Assembly (NCBI GenBank): GCA_015143295.1
Contig: CM026559.1
Span: 22,024,826 to 22,088,825 of the forward strand
Reading direction: 5' to 3'
From: Tetracentron sinense
Lineage: Eukaryota > Streptophyta > Magnoliopsida > Trochodendrales > Trochodendraceae
Length of the DNA stretch: 64,000 nucleotides
The number at the start of each line of letters is the position of its first letter. The stretch's first letter is position 1. This document shows, one piece after another, positions 22,440-35,176 of the stretch. The translations under genes and the position numbers were made by a program. The notes under the pieces are model-generated. The model saw nothing but the letters and a program-made list of their open reading frames with translations. It was not told the origin of the DNA and did not search any database.

Positions 22440-24353
22440 CGGGGGCCTGTGTGGCATCGTCATCATCACCGGACGATGGGCGGAACTGGGGTGGTGCCCC
22501 GGGGTAGAGCTGGGATGGTCCCCCAGTGTGAAACTGGGGTGGTCCCCAAGTGTGAAATTCTGATGGTCCCCCAGGTAGGAATAGAATGCTTTAGACTAGG
22601 GTAGTCCACTGGAGAAGGATGGGAAGATGCCAGTCTAGAAACATCATGCAATATCCATAAAGTATTGACGGTGCGTAGCCATCTCGCCCTCCAACCTGGA
22701 CACAATCACCCTATGTGCTTCCTCCGCTGCCAGTCGCACAGCCTCTACCTCCCGTTGCTTTACCTTAGCCTCCCGTGGCGCTGCTACTGCATCCCGCTGT
22801 GCCACCTCAGCATCGTGTACCCTCTGCCTCCAGTGATCTACATCTGGAGCGTGGAACTATGAGGGTGTAACACCCAGTCCATAAGTGTAGACACGCCCGT
22901 GTCCATCTGGACCCATCACCTAGGTGAATACCTCATTTCGGGCTATGCTACTCTTAGTGCCCTCAGGGTGCTGACTCAATCGCTCAGTCATCTGTGTCTG
23001 TAGTCATAGATATATTGTGAATTACAATACTCAAACCTAACAATAAAAACATAAATTGCATGCACCTATACCAATAATAATGAATGAATACAGAGTTGAA
23101 AAAATACGTGCAACTACTCCAATGTCTGATCGACCAAAGTCCCATCCTGTCGGGTATGAAACACCCAAAACATATGTAGCCGGTCCGGCTCCAGTCCCTT
23201 CGGATGGTTTGCACGCTTCATGAATAAGTTGAGGGGGTATTAATAACTTCGTAATGAAATTAATATCAAAAACATTAATTGAAGGTTTAGAACCTAAATG
23301 ATTCTGTGATAGCTATACCTCCGTCTCCCTGTAATAGGCATAAGGCCTCATCTCAGCTGTGTGAGACATAGTCAGATTCGCTCGATTCTGCCTATTCCTC
23401 TTCCTGATAGCCTAATATTTACATGACATCATTCAGTTAGTATACTGAGTGTATTGATGATAGAAGATTAATGCTGAAAGTGTCTGTATACTTGGCATTG
23501 TCTGTCCTCCAGTAATCCACAAGTGCCCTCCATTGATCTGGCTGTACCCTATTAGACATATGAGCATACTGCGCCTGTAGTGGGTGCTCCGATGAATAAT
23601 ATTGGATGTACAACCGCTTCTTCCACCCTTTCCACAACATATTGGCCTTCTGCACGACCTAAGCCCTCGTCCGCTCGTCGGGGATATAATAAGTAGTCTG
23701 CGAAATAATAAAGGCAACCACAATATTAGAGTCAGTACATTGAACGTGAAAATAAGGAAAGAAATAACACAAGGGAAAACACCCATTGTTCTTACCTCGG
23801 TGATGTCTAGCAGCCTCTGCTTCCTCTCTCGGGGGACATGCCTCCAGTCCGTATATATCCCTATTGAGATGATATCCCCATCCTTCACCAAGACCCCTAT
23901 CATTGTGGTAAGCTTCGTCCTCGTCTCCCCATAGGGCTACCCCAAGGTGTTAGCTTGCATAACGGTCATGCCTTCCCCTAGTGAGGGGGGTGGCATCCTA
24001 TTAGCACCCCTGCCACGTTTGTGGGGTGCTGTGCAAGAAATGTAATGCTGTAATCATGCATAATAGAGATGAAAATTAATGCAATAGTGGTAAATAAATT
24101 ATAGTTAAATGAAATATGTACCTACTGTAGACCCTGCTACGTCCTGTTGGATGAATGCCCCCGTATCTTCCATCTCATGTTCCCCAGGGTGAACCGAATC
24201 CTGCGAGGGGTCGATAGGTTGGGGTTGGGATGTACCAACCCCGGAAGAAGATGAGGGCCTACCTGCCCTACGTGAGCGTTTAAAAAAGGTTTGCATCCTG
24301 CTATTACAGTGCAATATAGAAAGATATAATATTAGTAACATTTTAGGAAACAT
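22440..24353 (-). pseudogene. TnpA-like gene (plant transposase, Transposase_24 family)
   Basis: Several exon-like stretches on the minus strand. An N-terminal piece MQTFFKRSRRAGRPSSSSGV lies at about 24.29 kb. A block with KLTTMIGVLVKDGDII and DWRHVPRERKQRLLDITEV is at 23.8-23.9 kb. MLWKGWKKRLYIQYY with QWRALVDYWRTDNAKY is at 23.5-23.65 kb. HMFWVFHTRQDGTLVD is at 23.15 kb. The Pro-rich end repeats PPQFHTGGPS-like units and an acidic DDDD stretch (22.44-22.6 kb). This order fits the En/Spm/Ptta accessory transposase that binds subterminal repeats. Gaps between blocks look like introns. One in-frame stop is visible near 23.93 kb. Splice sites were not resolved. Confidence 0.7.
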
Positions 24354-24883
24354 TCAAAGTGTAAAAATTCATGCAGTTGAAGTGAATTTTTAAGTTGTCT
24401 CTGGTCACAAGTAAGAAAGTTACAACATCATGCAGTTTTCCATGTAGTCAGATAATGAACTTGTTAAGTTGTAAGTTATTTCCATGAAGTTGTGAGAAAT
24501 TTCTGGACCACTCTATTAAGAGAGAAATAATATCATGCTACATAAAACGCGACATATGATAAGGTCATGCATACTTCTAAGGTTAGTCATCTATATTGCG
24601 TGTCAAAGGAGGTGAATCTGACATATCCAGGGGCTGTAGTTCACCATTATTAGTATAGTCTGAAGAAGGGTTTATAAGCCAAGAATTGCAGAGCATTTAG
24701 CAATCTTATTTAGTCATCCATTAAGTCTTGTTGTAACAATAACGAAAAGAATTCACGAACATTGTCAGGCATAATATAAATGGGTGGTAAGCATACGTCG
24801 TGTTATAACAAAGATAAACAATGAGTTCCAATATAGAAAATGAACATTATATTTCTATGCAAAAATGTTATTACATCAAGTGT

Positions 24884-27800
24884 CTATACAGAGAATTCAT
24901 CATCATTGTCTTTAGAATCACTTGAGCGGTCATGTAAAGACTCCGCCTCGGTGATGGTTAGAGGTACATCAATTGTTGTTCCAGGGATATCTGCCCTGAT
25001 ATCACTAATATTTTCAACATCCAATCCAGTGTCATCCAATCGTACAACATTCGGTTGCACGATTTCAGGCAATGCCTCGACCAAATTTGGATGAATTCCC
25101 ACTCGCATGTCGAAGTATTCCCTTGGTTTGAACTGAATAGCGACGTGCCAGTCTTTTTCCAGCAGGTCTTCGACATAAGAGACTTGCTTTGCTTGTGAGG
25201 CAAGTACAAAAGGTTCATCGATTTTTAGTATCCGTGTCAGATTTACAAGTGTCAATTGGAAATCATATTCCTTGATGCCCCTACCTTGAGACATAACATC
25301 TACCCAATCATACTGAAATAACATAACCTTTCTTCCTTCGTAATAGTCAGCTTGAACTATTTCTTGCGAAACGCCATAGTATGTTACATTGCCTGTTCGC
25401 AGTGTCTCTGTGGTTAGGGCCACGCCACTATTTTGCGTCTTCTTGGTACTATCAACAGATTTTGTTCGAAACCAAAAGCCATTGATGACAAACTATTGAA
25501 AGTAGCATGCAATCTTCAATGGGCCAGGAGCCAACCATTTCAGATCATTACGTAGATGCTCTGGACTTCCACCAATCAACGTATGAACCTATTAGTGTTT
25601 AGTAATTCACGTTAGTAAATAGTCAAAATAATAAACTTTGTTGCCAGTTGAAACATAGTTCCCATATATTGCTAACATTTAACGCAAACCAATTTGGAAA
25701 TTCTCTATTATGGATGCAGTCAATGTCAATTGGCCGCCTGTGCTGATTTTCAGCCGTTACTTTTTCCAAGTGTGCCCTGTATTTCAATCACCATGGTTAA
25801 TTAGTGAATACTACATGTAAATGCTTTCGATGAATATAAATACAAAGTGGAGTCACCTTACCCAATAAATGGTGCCATTTTAGGACAATTGAATAGGATA
25901 TAACGGTGTATCTGCGTTGATACATCAACAGCTAAATATGTCGTCACCACCTTTCCTATTGCATGACCAGGTGTAGAAAAAATTGATAATCCGTGGCATG
26001 TCCCAACTCCATCTGCATCATAGTTGCGAGCTACACAGTTGGTCTTTGTTTTAGCATCGTGCACATACCTTGTGCAAAAAGTGACACATTCTTCAGCAAG
26101 TTATCCCTCTGCTATAGAACCTTCTGGTTTACTTCTGTTACATACATATGATTTCAATTTATGAAGGAATCTGTTATAGAAAGAATAACATGTGAATGTC
26201 GTATAACAAAATAGTCTTGTTGTAAAAACATATTGCAGTTTTAATACGAACTCAATGCATAACACTTACCGCTCGATCGGGTACATCCATCGGTACTGTA
26301 CTGAACCTGCAACCCTAGCCTCGCCTGCCAAATGGATGACTAGATGTACCATGATGTCAAAGAATGTAGGTGGGAAAATCCTCTCAAGGTTGCAAAGTGT
26401 AACTGTACATCCAACCTCAAGTTCTGTGAATTCTTTGACGGTGCTAAACTTAGAGCATAACCCTTTGAAGAATCTACTCAACTCAATCAACAGTCCACTT
26501 ACATTCCTTGATAGTGATTTCCGCAATGCCAATGGGAGTAGGTATTGCATTAAGATATGGCAGTCATGAATTTTCAACCCTGATATTTTGCGCTCTTTCA
26601 GGTTCACACATCTTGAAATATTGGCCGTATATCCATCAGGAGTTTACACCGTTGCTAGTACGTTACAAAAAATACTTCTCTCATCGGCCGACATGGTAAA
26701 GCATGCTGTAGGCAAATATGTTTTCTCTCCTACGGCATGTGGATGAAGTGAAGTTCAAATACCCATTTCCTTAAGGTCAAGACGTGTTTTCCAAGTGTCT
26801 TTTGTTTTTCCATCAATATTCAATAACGTCCCTGTGATACTATCGTAACACATCCAAATTGTGCCTTATTAGTAGATGCTGCCAATACTTACCTTCTTCC
26901 AACCAATATTCTCAACATTACTGTCGCTACTCTTTTTCCTCTCGAAGTGTTTGCCCTATGCTTCCCAAATTGGACGTTCAAACCACGCATTTGTCCCAAC
27001 AATTCGGTCCCTGTGTGTGCAACAGGAGCAGGTCTTGTTTCAGCCTATCCATTAAATGACGCTTTGTTCTTGCGGAATATATCACCAAACCCCAAGAATC
27101 GTCTATGACCCATATAACAAAACTTACAACCATGTTTCAAGTACTGGGAACATATGCCCCGGTTGCAATGCAGACAAGTGTATCGCCTCTTTGTACTCCA
27201 TTTGGATAAGTTCACATATGCAGGGAAGTCATTGATTGTCCACAATAACGTTGCTCTCATCTGAAAATTTTGACCACTTGACGCATCGTATGTGTTTAGT
27301 CCATCAGTCCACAGGTCTAATAACTCATCTACAAGTGGTTGTAAGTATACATCAATGTCATTACCAGGAGCACGAGGACCAGGAATAAGTAATGACATCA
27401 TCAAAATAGGTTGCTTCATACACATCCAAGGCAGAAAATTATATAGAGTCAAAACAACAGGCCAAGTACTGTGTGCAATGGTAAGGGTACCAAATGAATT
27501 GAAACCATCGCTTGCTAACCCAAGTCTGGCATTGCGAGGTTCAGCAGAAAATTCACGGTATCATTCGTCAAGATGTCGCCAGGCTTCAGAGTCAGTTGGA
27601 TGCCTTAGAACACCATCTCAGGTGTGACCCTCTACATGCCAAATCATGGAACCAGCTGTCTTGTTTAACATGTAAAGTCTTTGAAGTCTAGGCTTTAAAG
27701 GAAAATGATGCAAAAATTTGCTGGAATTCTGCCTTCCTTCCTAGATGACGGTGTTTTACAGGAGTCCGCAATCTTGCACCTTGAAATTCCACAAACAGAG

Positions 27801-28534
27801 CATGCAATATCATTGGCATGTTCCTTCTAGTATAACATGCAATCATTTGGGCATGCATCATTCTTATTGTAACCAAGACCTAATTCTCTGATTATCTTTT
27901 TAGTTCAGTAAAAGGATATAGGGAAAGTCTCGCCCTCGGGAAGTGCCTCTTTCAGTAATTCAAGCAACATCATGAATGATTTGTCGCTCCATCCATTCAG
28001 ATACTTAATGTTATATAATCAGACGATAAAAGATAGTTTACTGAATTTTTTACATCCGGGATACAAATCTTGCTTGGCATCTTCTACTAACTTATAGAAT
28101 TTTGTGGCTTCTGCGTTAGGGCTCTCTCTTGTTTCCCTCGGTCCCTCATCGACTATCCCTTGGTTTGCATGATTGGGTCCGAACATTGTGTGCAACATCT
28201 CTTGCATATCATCTATTACAGGCTTATCGAATCCATCGCAAATCAAGTGTTCGTACACATTGTGTCGTATTCAATAATATCAATTACTACATTTTTTATA
28301 GGGACACTTGATAGTACTGCCAGGTTTTGGTGACTGACTAAATGCAAAATCCAAGAAATTGTTCACACTCGTTTTATATATGTCACTCCATCTGTGTGCA
28401 GAAACCAACCTTTTATCCATGGTCACTTTACTAGCTCTCGCAATCACTAACAACAGAAGACAATATATACCTGTCATTAGTGAATAATACAGAAATGACA
28501 TCGAAATAATTAGGATAATGCATGCATGCACCAT
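24884..28534 (-). pseudogene. TNP2-type transposase of CACTA D
   Basis: Reading right to left: a transposase-associated N-terminal domain (YKTSVNNFLDFAF, IKCPYKKCSN), then LYPGCKKFSKLSFIV, KALPEG-like text with ELGLGYNKNDACPNDC, and the Transposase_21 core (DGLNTYDASSGQNFQMRATL, WTINDFPAYVNLS, CLHCNRGICSQYL). GLKIHDCHILMQYLLPLALR and the DUF4218 region follow (26.0-26.6 kb), and the DUF4216 domain ends it (FQYDWVDVMSQGRGIKEYDF, EPFVLASQAKQVSYVEDL; 24.88-25.42 kb). TNP2 cuts and pastes CACTA elements. Many in-frame stops, several explainable as C to T or G to A changes, make it a pseudogene. It is transcribed toward the TnpA-like gene. Confidence 0.9.
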
Positions 28535-29876
28535 GGTTATTGAATACTTATTGGATGGGGTGTTCCTATCCCATTCAGGAATACATAATCCCCAAGAATC
28601 AGTACCGCACGTCTGCTGTCAATTTTCAAGTACATATGGCTCTCCAAGTACATAGATCAGACAAGACGCAAATGCATTACTTGTCTAACTATGTACCCAG
28701 AGAACAATAGGGATGACTGATGAAAAAATTCCCAAAATTGAGTGTGCTTCGGGCGACTGTCACATGCTTCGGGATTATGCATTCCCAAACTTTCCACACG
28801 GACAATTCAAGAATCATTTGACCATAAATACTCCTCTTGACATACAGGACGGATCAGTTGTTATAATTAATGCAAATTAATGCAATAGTCCACGTAGGAA
28901 CTACACATCGTAACCTACAATGAATCCGTCCATAGTGAAGTTAAGAGGGGTACTTATCAGACAATCATTCTTGAATGGGAGATCTAAGTTTCTATGCATG
29001 CACATTCACAATAATCTTGAGGGATGCAGGATTCATTATGGAACTTACAGTTGAATGATCATAACTGTAAAATTAGGAATGAGCAAAAATCCTATCAATA
29101 ATCTAAAACAACCGACATTCATACCCTTTTCTGTATCTAATCATCGATATTAGGCAATAGACATAATATTTAGCACACATAAAAACCAACATAGCATGTT
29201 CAATACACCCAAGGCAAACAAGAACACAACTAACCCTAACGCGGTGGTAGTAGTTATCCATAAACATAGGAGTTGGAGTATTCTCTATTGGAGTGACAAT
29301 GGTAGTGTGTATTCTCTATTGGATTCTCGACTAGCTTGTCTTATGTCTCATGCTATAGCAAGTAATGCCACTCAAGTCATATACATTTTTTTTTTTTTGG
29401 GGGGAGTTGTGGGAGAATAGGTCCATAGGTTCAATGCATTCTTATAGAACTCATGCTTCATAGAAATAATATTAGACAAATTCATTTTATAAATCTACCT
29501 TTTATAGAAGAAGAGTGTTAGCCCTACTCTCACAAAAAACAAACATATGTTAAAGCCAACAACCATATCGTCTGTATTGCTCACTATGGACTTCCCTGTG
29601 GCCAGGGTGTTCAAAGGCCAAGATCCACCTGGCCATAGGAAAGAACACAAAAGATTTGGTTCTTTAAAGCAAGGTCAGGTGTTGATTTTTGGTTAGAAAA
29701 GAACAAGTGTTGGTTTTTGGTAGAGAGTAGGGAGTAGGGATTGTTAGGGCTAGCAAGGCTCTTTATAGAAGGTTGTGATTTAATAGGATATATTATTTTA
29801 TTTTCTTACCATATTTGCTTAGAATTCAAGTTATTTGGGGAGAAAGCTAGATTTTTCCCTGTCAGAATCTATATCC

Positions 29877-29930
<54 letters not shown>
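28535..29930. other. CACTA D sequence upstream of TNP2
   Basis: No supported gene. It ends in a (CT)n run (about 29878-29910) followed by (AT)n up to 29930, where solo LTR s3 inserted. A T10-G stretch is near 29390. The TNP2 promoter should lie here or beyond 32556, but I see no distinct signal. Confidence 0.5.
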
Positions 29931-30652
29931 TGTCACGCCCCAAAACCCACCCTAGGAGTTAGAGTGAATCTTGGACGACTTGTCATGACTTACGTGACTT
30001 GCTTGACAAACCAACTTGCAAAATGCATGGAGCATATACGATAGAGGACACAGTAGCGGAAGCAAAACCAACATAGCACAGCGGAAGTCTAACAAAACCT
30101 CTACGTATATACACGAAGTCCAAGTTTGTACAAAAAGGGAAAACAAAAGAAGGTGCAGACATGCCCGCCAAAATACATGAATATAATCTCTCACGCTCAC
30201 CCACAATCACTCAGAATCTACAACCTATTAGTACTCGTCTACATGAGGTTCCTCCGTAGGTTTCTTCAACGTACTCCTCCTCCACCCATGGGCCAGGAGC
30301 ACAGATGTCAAAAGGAACCGCCGCTCCACTATCACCTGCCGACATAAGAAGTACAGCTGAGCATGGAATACTTAGCGGGTACCAAATGCTAACCAACAGT
30401 CACAGCATAACAATAACGATATATATAAAACAGGAAGTAATTCATATAATAATAGGAAAGTAAAACAGTTTATATTCATGCTTGCATCACATAAAGGTCA
30501 ATAAAACTCTTGAGATCGTCGTGCACTTGACTTGACTTAAAATACTCTTTTCATGTTTAAAACTTGTCTTGTCCTGTTCTGTCTTGCTTGATCTTGTCGT
30601 TTCATACGTGTCATGTCGTATCATGCATGCCATGTCATGTTCTTGCTTGACT

Positions 30653-31051
30653 GGGTATGCCTAGCTGCTATTCATAGTCCATCACAACTAGTGTCCCCTA
30701 TGCTGGATTGGGTATGCCTAGCTGCCGTTCATAGTCCGTCGCAACTAGTGTCCCCTATGTTGGATTAGGTATGCCTAGCTGCCGTTCATAGTCCGTCGCA
30801 ACTAGTATCCCCTATGCTGGTTTGGGTATGCCTAGCTGTCGTTCATAGTCCGTCACAACTAGTATCCCCTATGCTGGTTTGGGTATGCCTAGCTGCCGTT
30901 CATAGTCCGTCATAACTAGTATCTCTTATGCTGGATTAGGTATGCCTAGCTGTCGTTTATAGTCCGTCGCAACTAGTATCCCCTATGCTGGATTGGATAT
31001 GCCTAGCTGCCGTTCATAGTCCGTCGCAACTAGTATCCCCTATGCATGACT
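30653..31051 (-). repeat. Seven 57-bp tandem units in s3
   Basis: Unit starts at 30653, 30710, 30767, 30824, 30881, 30938 and 30995, all marked by (G/A)GGTATGCCTAGCTGCCGTT-like text followed by CATAGTCCGTCGCAACTAGT. The period is an exact 57 bp with scattered substitutions. It is in the same relative place as the downstream arrays of the other LTRs. Confidence 0.92.
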
Positions 31052-32007
31052 TGTGATATCGGAGCAAAGCATATCTTAGGATATGCCCTACCCCTATTAC
31101 CAACCCTTACATTTGGCCTTGTCATGGTGATCGTGAATCGAGAATAAAACCCTTGTTCTTAAAAAATCTGATAAACCACGTCATGCATGCCATGCTTGTG
31201 AAATCGTGTACAATTAACTCATGAAATTTATTAAACATGGTAGGCTCGAAATCTTTAAAGGCAACATTTAATATTAAAGCAATTAAATCTACAAGTATGA
31301 GATTCTAGAAAGCGAGTAAATCTACAATCATGCTATTTTAGAAAGAGAGTAAAGTTCATTTCATCCTTAGAGTATAATGTGAAATCTTGATTCAATTTCT
31401 CACATATACATTTCATCAAACACTTGGTGTTCAATATTTCCTTAAATCTATTTTCTTATTTTCATCCAACATATCATGTGTATCTATTTTATGTAAATAC
31501 CCTTCCCATTTTCCCCATCACATTTCAACCATCCATAGCATTCATTCACAAATTCCATCTCATATCATGTGAAACATTTAGGGAAAAGCAAGGAAAATAG
31601 AGAATCATAGCAATAAAGGAAAGAAAATATGACAAGAAGGGTAGCATAGGGTACCGACCTTCAATAAGATGAGGGAAACCCTCCAAAACGTGGGTGGAGG
31701 CGCTAACGAGCTTGGAGGAAGTGTTTCTCATGAACCTTGCCTTGGATTTGAAGAATCCAAGCCTTTGGGGATGATCTAGGTCACCCACTTGCTTAATCTC
31801 TCCTCAAAGATGAAAACCCCTCTTGGAAACCCTCTTCTTCTCTCAATCTCCAACTCTCTTGGCAAATCACCAAAATCTTCCCCCTTTTCTCTCTCAATCT
31901 CCCAAGGCTCTCTTTTAGGTTTAGGGTAAACCAAAACCCCCAAATGCCATCCCCTATTTATAGGCAAGGAGGAGAAACCCTAAACATTCCGAATAAAATT
32001 TCTGGGT

Positions 32008-32206
32008 TCGCGATCTACGATTGATCGTAACATGTCTACGATCGATCGTAATTATTCTACGATTGGTTGTAAGTTTCCACGATCGATTGTAAACGTTACT
32101 GAGATTTTTTTCAATTCCTGGGATTCTACAATCGATCACAAATTTCTACGATTGATCGTAGCTCACCTACGATCGTTCGTAGGGTCTGTACGATTGTTCG
32201 TAACTT
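32008..32206 (-). promoter_or_regulatory. Promoter array of s3 (TACGATCGATCGTA units)
   Basis: About eight copies of TACGATCGATCGTAA or variants, strongly self-complementary, lie directly upstream of the TATA box in transcription direction. The position is the same as the arrays of the other LTRs. Confidence 0.65.
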
Positions 32207-32555
32207 GCATAAATTTTTCAGATTTTCCTTCTTTTGTGTTTCGGTCATAACTTTTGACTCGTTCGTCGGATTTTAACGATTCAACTTGCGTTGGACTTGT
32301 TATTCGAAAAGGAACATTTCTAGCATTTTAGAATTTTCAATTTCCTCTTTATTTATTGACCAAATTTCCCTTAAAGTTAATTGATCCGCAATTGGAATTT
32401 AGTAAACCGGATTTTTAACACATCCGACTTAGGAATCCCACTTCTTAACATTTAAGGTTCTTTAAAATCCCTCATTGCATAGAAATGGAAGATTACAAAG
32501 GCTTAAAGCCTTGGCATGGGTTCCAAAACATTGGCAAAATTTTTGGGGTTCTACA

Positions 32556-33233
32556 TATATATATATATAAGTGTTTTGAGAAATAGTGAGATTCATGAGT
32601 AGAGAACTTTTAAAAAAATTGGAGATGTGTAGTTTTTCATTTTCTTTTGGAACTGAGAATTGGTGCAAATGTATCTATTCCTGGAGAAGAAAATCAAAGG
32701 TAGCAGCATCCTATACAAGGAGTACGAATACTAGTAGGAGATGCTATTTTGATCGCAAATATTAAATCCCATTGAGGAAAGGTGTGAGTTCGAGTCCCTT
32801 CCTCTTATTGGCCACCCTTCGGAATTTATCGCGGCTTAACCGGTTGTGTGGTATAAGGGGATCTGCATGACCCGAGGGACTTAGTCTGGTGTTCTAAGAG
32901 GCTAGGATACCCCCCTTCCCCAAAAAAAAACTATTAAATCCCACTGAGAGTTCCTCCTTTTGAGATTTTATGGCTGCCATCAACAACTTATCTCCCACTA
33001 TGGAGGGCCACTGCAAATTATAGAAAAGGAAACACAGACATCAATACGGCCATGTTTATCATAGTTTTGATCTTATCATTGAGTTTGTGATTTCTTTATG
33101 GTCATGCCATCCTCTTATATCTTTATTCTATTACCATATCATTTGGGGAGATATCGATCAATATATTGGGAGTTTTCAGCCCTAGAAAACTAAATGGGAA
33201 GGGTGTCAACTTGTTCATAGCTCGAACCTAACT
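32556..33233. other. CACTA D segment between s3 and element E
   Basis: Non-coding. It starts in (TA)n, holds a SINE-like insertion at 32777-32931, and ends at TAACT, the target site of element E. No gene is supported. Confidence 0.6.
32777..32931 (+). mobile_element. SINE, probably 5'-truncated
   Basis: About 155 bp flanked by a 17-bp direct duplication TATTAAATCCCA(T/C)TGAG at 32760-32776 and 32932-32948, with one mismatch. Near the 5' end GAGTTCGAGTCCC matches the tRNA-type polymerase III B box. It ends in CCTTCCCC plus nine A. No A box is visible upstream within the duplication, so the copy is probably truncated. A long target duplication plus a poly-A end points to LINE-mediated retroposition. 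Confidence 0.75.
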
Positions 33234-35154
33234 TGTAAACACCCCAATTTTGCACCCCCTAGTCTCTTTGCACCCTCTAAAAATCCTTTAAAAAACCCTC
33301 TTTCCGCGAGCTTCGATTTCCAAAAAACACCCCTCAGGTAGAAAATGACCAAAATGCCCCTAGGGTGAAAAATGACCAAAATTCCCTTAAAAAGTGCTAA
33401 AAGGTTTTCATTTTGTCCAAAATGATTTTACAAATTTTTTGATAAATTGTGGCTATTTTTGGAATTAAATTGGGCTTAAAACGGTAGAAAATGACCGAAA
33501 TACCCCTGGAGTGTAAAATGACCAAAAAGCCCCTGAAAAGTGGTCAAAAGTTATAATTTCATCCGAAATAATTTTACAAATTTTTCGGTTCAATTTTGGC
33601 TATTTTCGGGCTCAAAATGGGCTTAAAACGACAAAAACAGTTTTTCAGGAAATAAGAGCATAAACCAAAAAAACCCCAAAAAACAGTTTTTTGAAGGGCC
33701 AAACAGGTCCCAAGGGGCAACCTCACCCTTTTAAAAGGTGCGGGACCATGTGGGCCCCACTTGCTCTGCAAACTTCATTTTTTATTATTTTATTTGTCCA
33801 TAATAAAATATATTAAATCTCACATTTTAAAACGGCACGGATTTAGTGTTATCCGCGTTGCCGCCCCACTATTCACACCACTTTACTATTCATTAAAATA
33901 TATTAAATCGCGCCCTTTAAAACAGCGCGGGCACTATTCCGAAACACTATAAATACCCCCCCTCTCTCCCTTCATTAATCATCCATTCTACTTCCTCTCT
34001 TCTCTCTCCTCTTTCAAAAATCTCTTTTTAGCGTTTGGCGATCCCGGGAATTTGATTTCGAAGAATCATTCTCGGGAGCACTAATTTCAGAGACCCTTTT
34101 GGGTTTCCCGGAAGGTAAAATATCGCAAAAAACTCAGACATTTGCTTTGTCTTTTAGTAGTTTAATTAGCTTTTTAGTTATTTTTTAAATTGCTTTAATT
34201 GCTTAGACTGCTTGCCCTATCGAACCCCTGCCCGGTTTTACTTAAACTTAGCTTACCCTGTCGAACCTCTGCCTAAACTTCGGTTCAAACATAGCCTACC
34301 CTATCGAAACTCTGCCCAAACTTCGGTTCAAACATAGCCTACCCTGTCAAACCTCTGCCCGAACTTCGGTTCAAACTTAGCTTACCTAGTTGAACCTCTG
34401 TCCGAACCTTGGTTCATACCCTGGTTCAAACCCTACCCACCTACCCGAACCTCTGTCCGAACCTCAGTTCAAACCTACTTACCTTAGCCGAACCTCTGTC
34501 CGAACCTCGGTCAAACCCTGATTCAAATCCTATCAAACCCTAACCCAACCAGATGCTCCTTGACATGAGCTAAAACTGTCCAAATGCTCCCTGGCAAGAG
34601 CATAAAAGGCCCAAACGCTCCTTAATAGGAGCCCAAACCATTCAAAAACAGCGAAGCATCCAAAGATATTTCAAACACCCACAATCCAAACAAAACAAAT
34701 CAAACCATCAACTATCTCTCTGGAACTATGTGTGGCTTGATTCCACTAACAGTGGATACGTAGGCAACCCTGATCGGGTTCAACTCACTCAGGATAGAGC
34801 TCCTATCCTGTCCCTGTTTATTTTAACATGTACATTACTGTTCATACAATACCGATCAGGCATATAGATGAAATGTAAGCTTCTCTTATGGTTTCCCCCA
34901 CTTTAATTCAGACTTAGGGAGTAGGTGTAACCATCTCCGGATGAGAGTTTAGGGGTGCCTAACACCTTCCCCTAACTCAAATGAATTCTTACCTTGAACT
35001 CTATTTTTAGACCAACGCCTTATCCAACCTTTTAAGGGACCCTATTTTCCCTAACAATTTAAATGGGTGGCGACTCTCTCTTTTCTATATTTTAGCACTA
35101 TTCCTCATCGGGTTCATTCCTGATTGGGAGTGGGGTTAAAATCCCGGGTCTACA
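33234..35154 (+). repeat. 5' LTR of element E
   Basis: 1921 bp. A TATA box CTATAAATA lies at 33947-33955, followed by a pyrimidine-rich start region. Degenerate short repeats with CGAACCTCTG(C/T)CCGAAC and GGTTCAAAC lie at 34215-34520. Tat-type conserved text GTGGATACGTAGGCAACC is near 34751. It ends GGGTCTACA. Confidence 0.92.
33947..33955 (+). promoter_or_regulatory. TATA box of element E 5' LTR
   Basis: CTATAAATA in ACACTATAAATACCCCC, followed by CTCTCTCCC-rich sequence. The 3' LTR has the same box near 44883. Confidence 0.75.
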
Positions 35155-35176
35155 GCTTGGTGACTCTGCTAGGGAC
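35155..35176 (+). other. Primer-binding site of element E
   Basis: Directly after the LTR end comes TTGGTGACTCTGCTAGGGAC, of the TGG(C/T)GACTC...GGGGAC kind found at this place in Tat-lineage elements. The matching tRNA was not identified. Confidence 0.65.

Larger units (their letters stand above)
29931..32555 (-). mobile_element. Solo Tekay-type LTR s3
   Basis: Left end TGTCACGCCCCAAAACCC, right end TTTGGGGTTCTACA, 2625 bp. The flanks TATAT (29926-29930) and TATAT (32556-32560) fit a 5-bp duplication, though the insertion is in an (AT)n tract so this is weak evidence alone. It contains a TATA box (minus strand CTATAAATAGGGG at 31952-31964), a CGATCG-type array (32008-32206) and a 57-bp tandem array (30653-31051). 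Confidence 0.9.

Noticed and set aside
24840-25094. Plus-strand frame opposite the DUF4216 region
   Set aside because: Antisense shadow; the minus strand has the conserved domain.
30653-31051. CRISPR-like or satellite array
   Set aside because: Head-to-tail 57-bp units with no unique spacers, inside solo LTR s3.
32785-32800. tRNA gene suggested by GAGTTCGAGTCCC
   Set aside because: Only a B box; no cloverleaf or A box, and the context is a SINE with target duplication and A tail.
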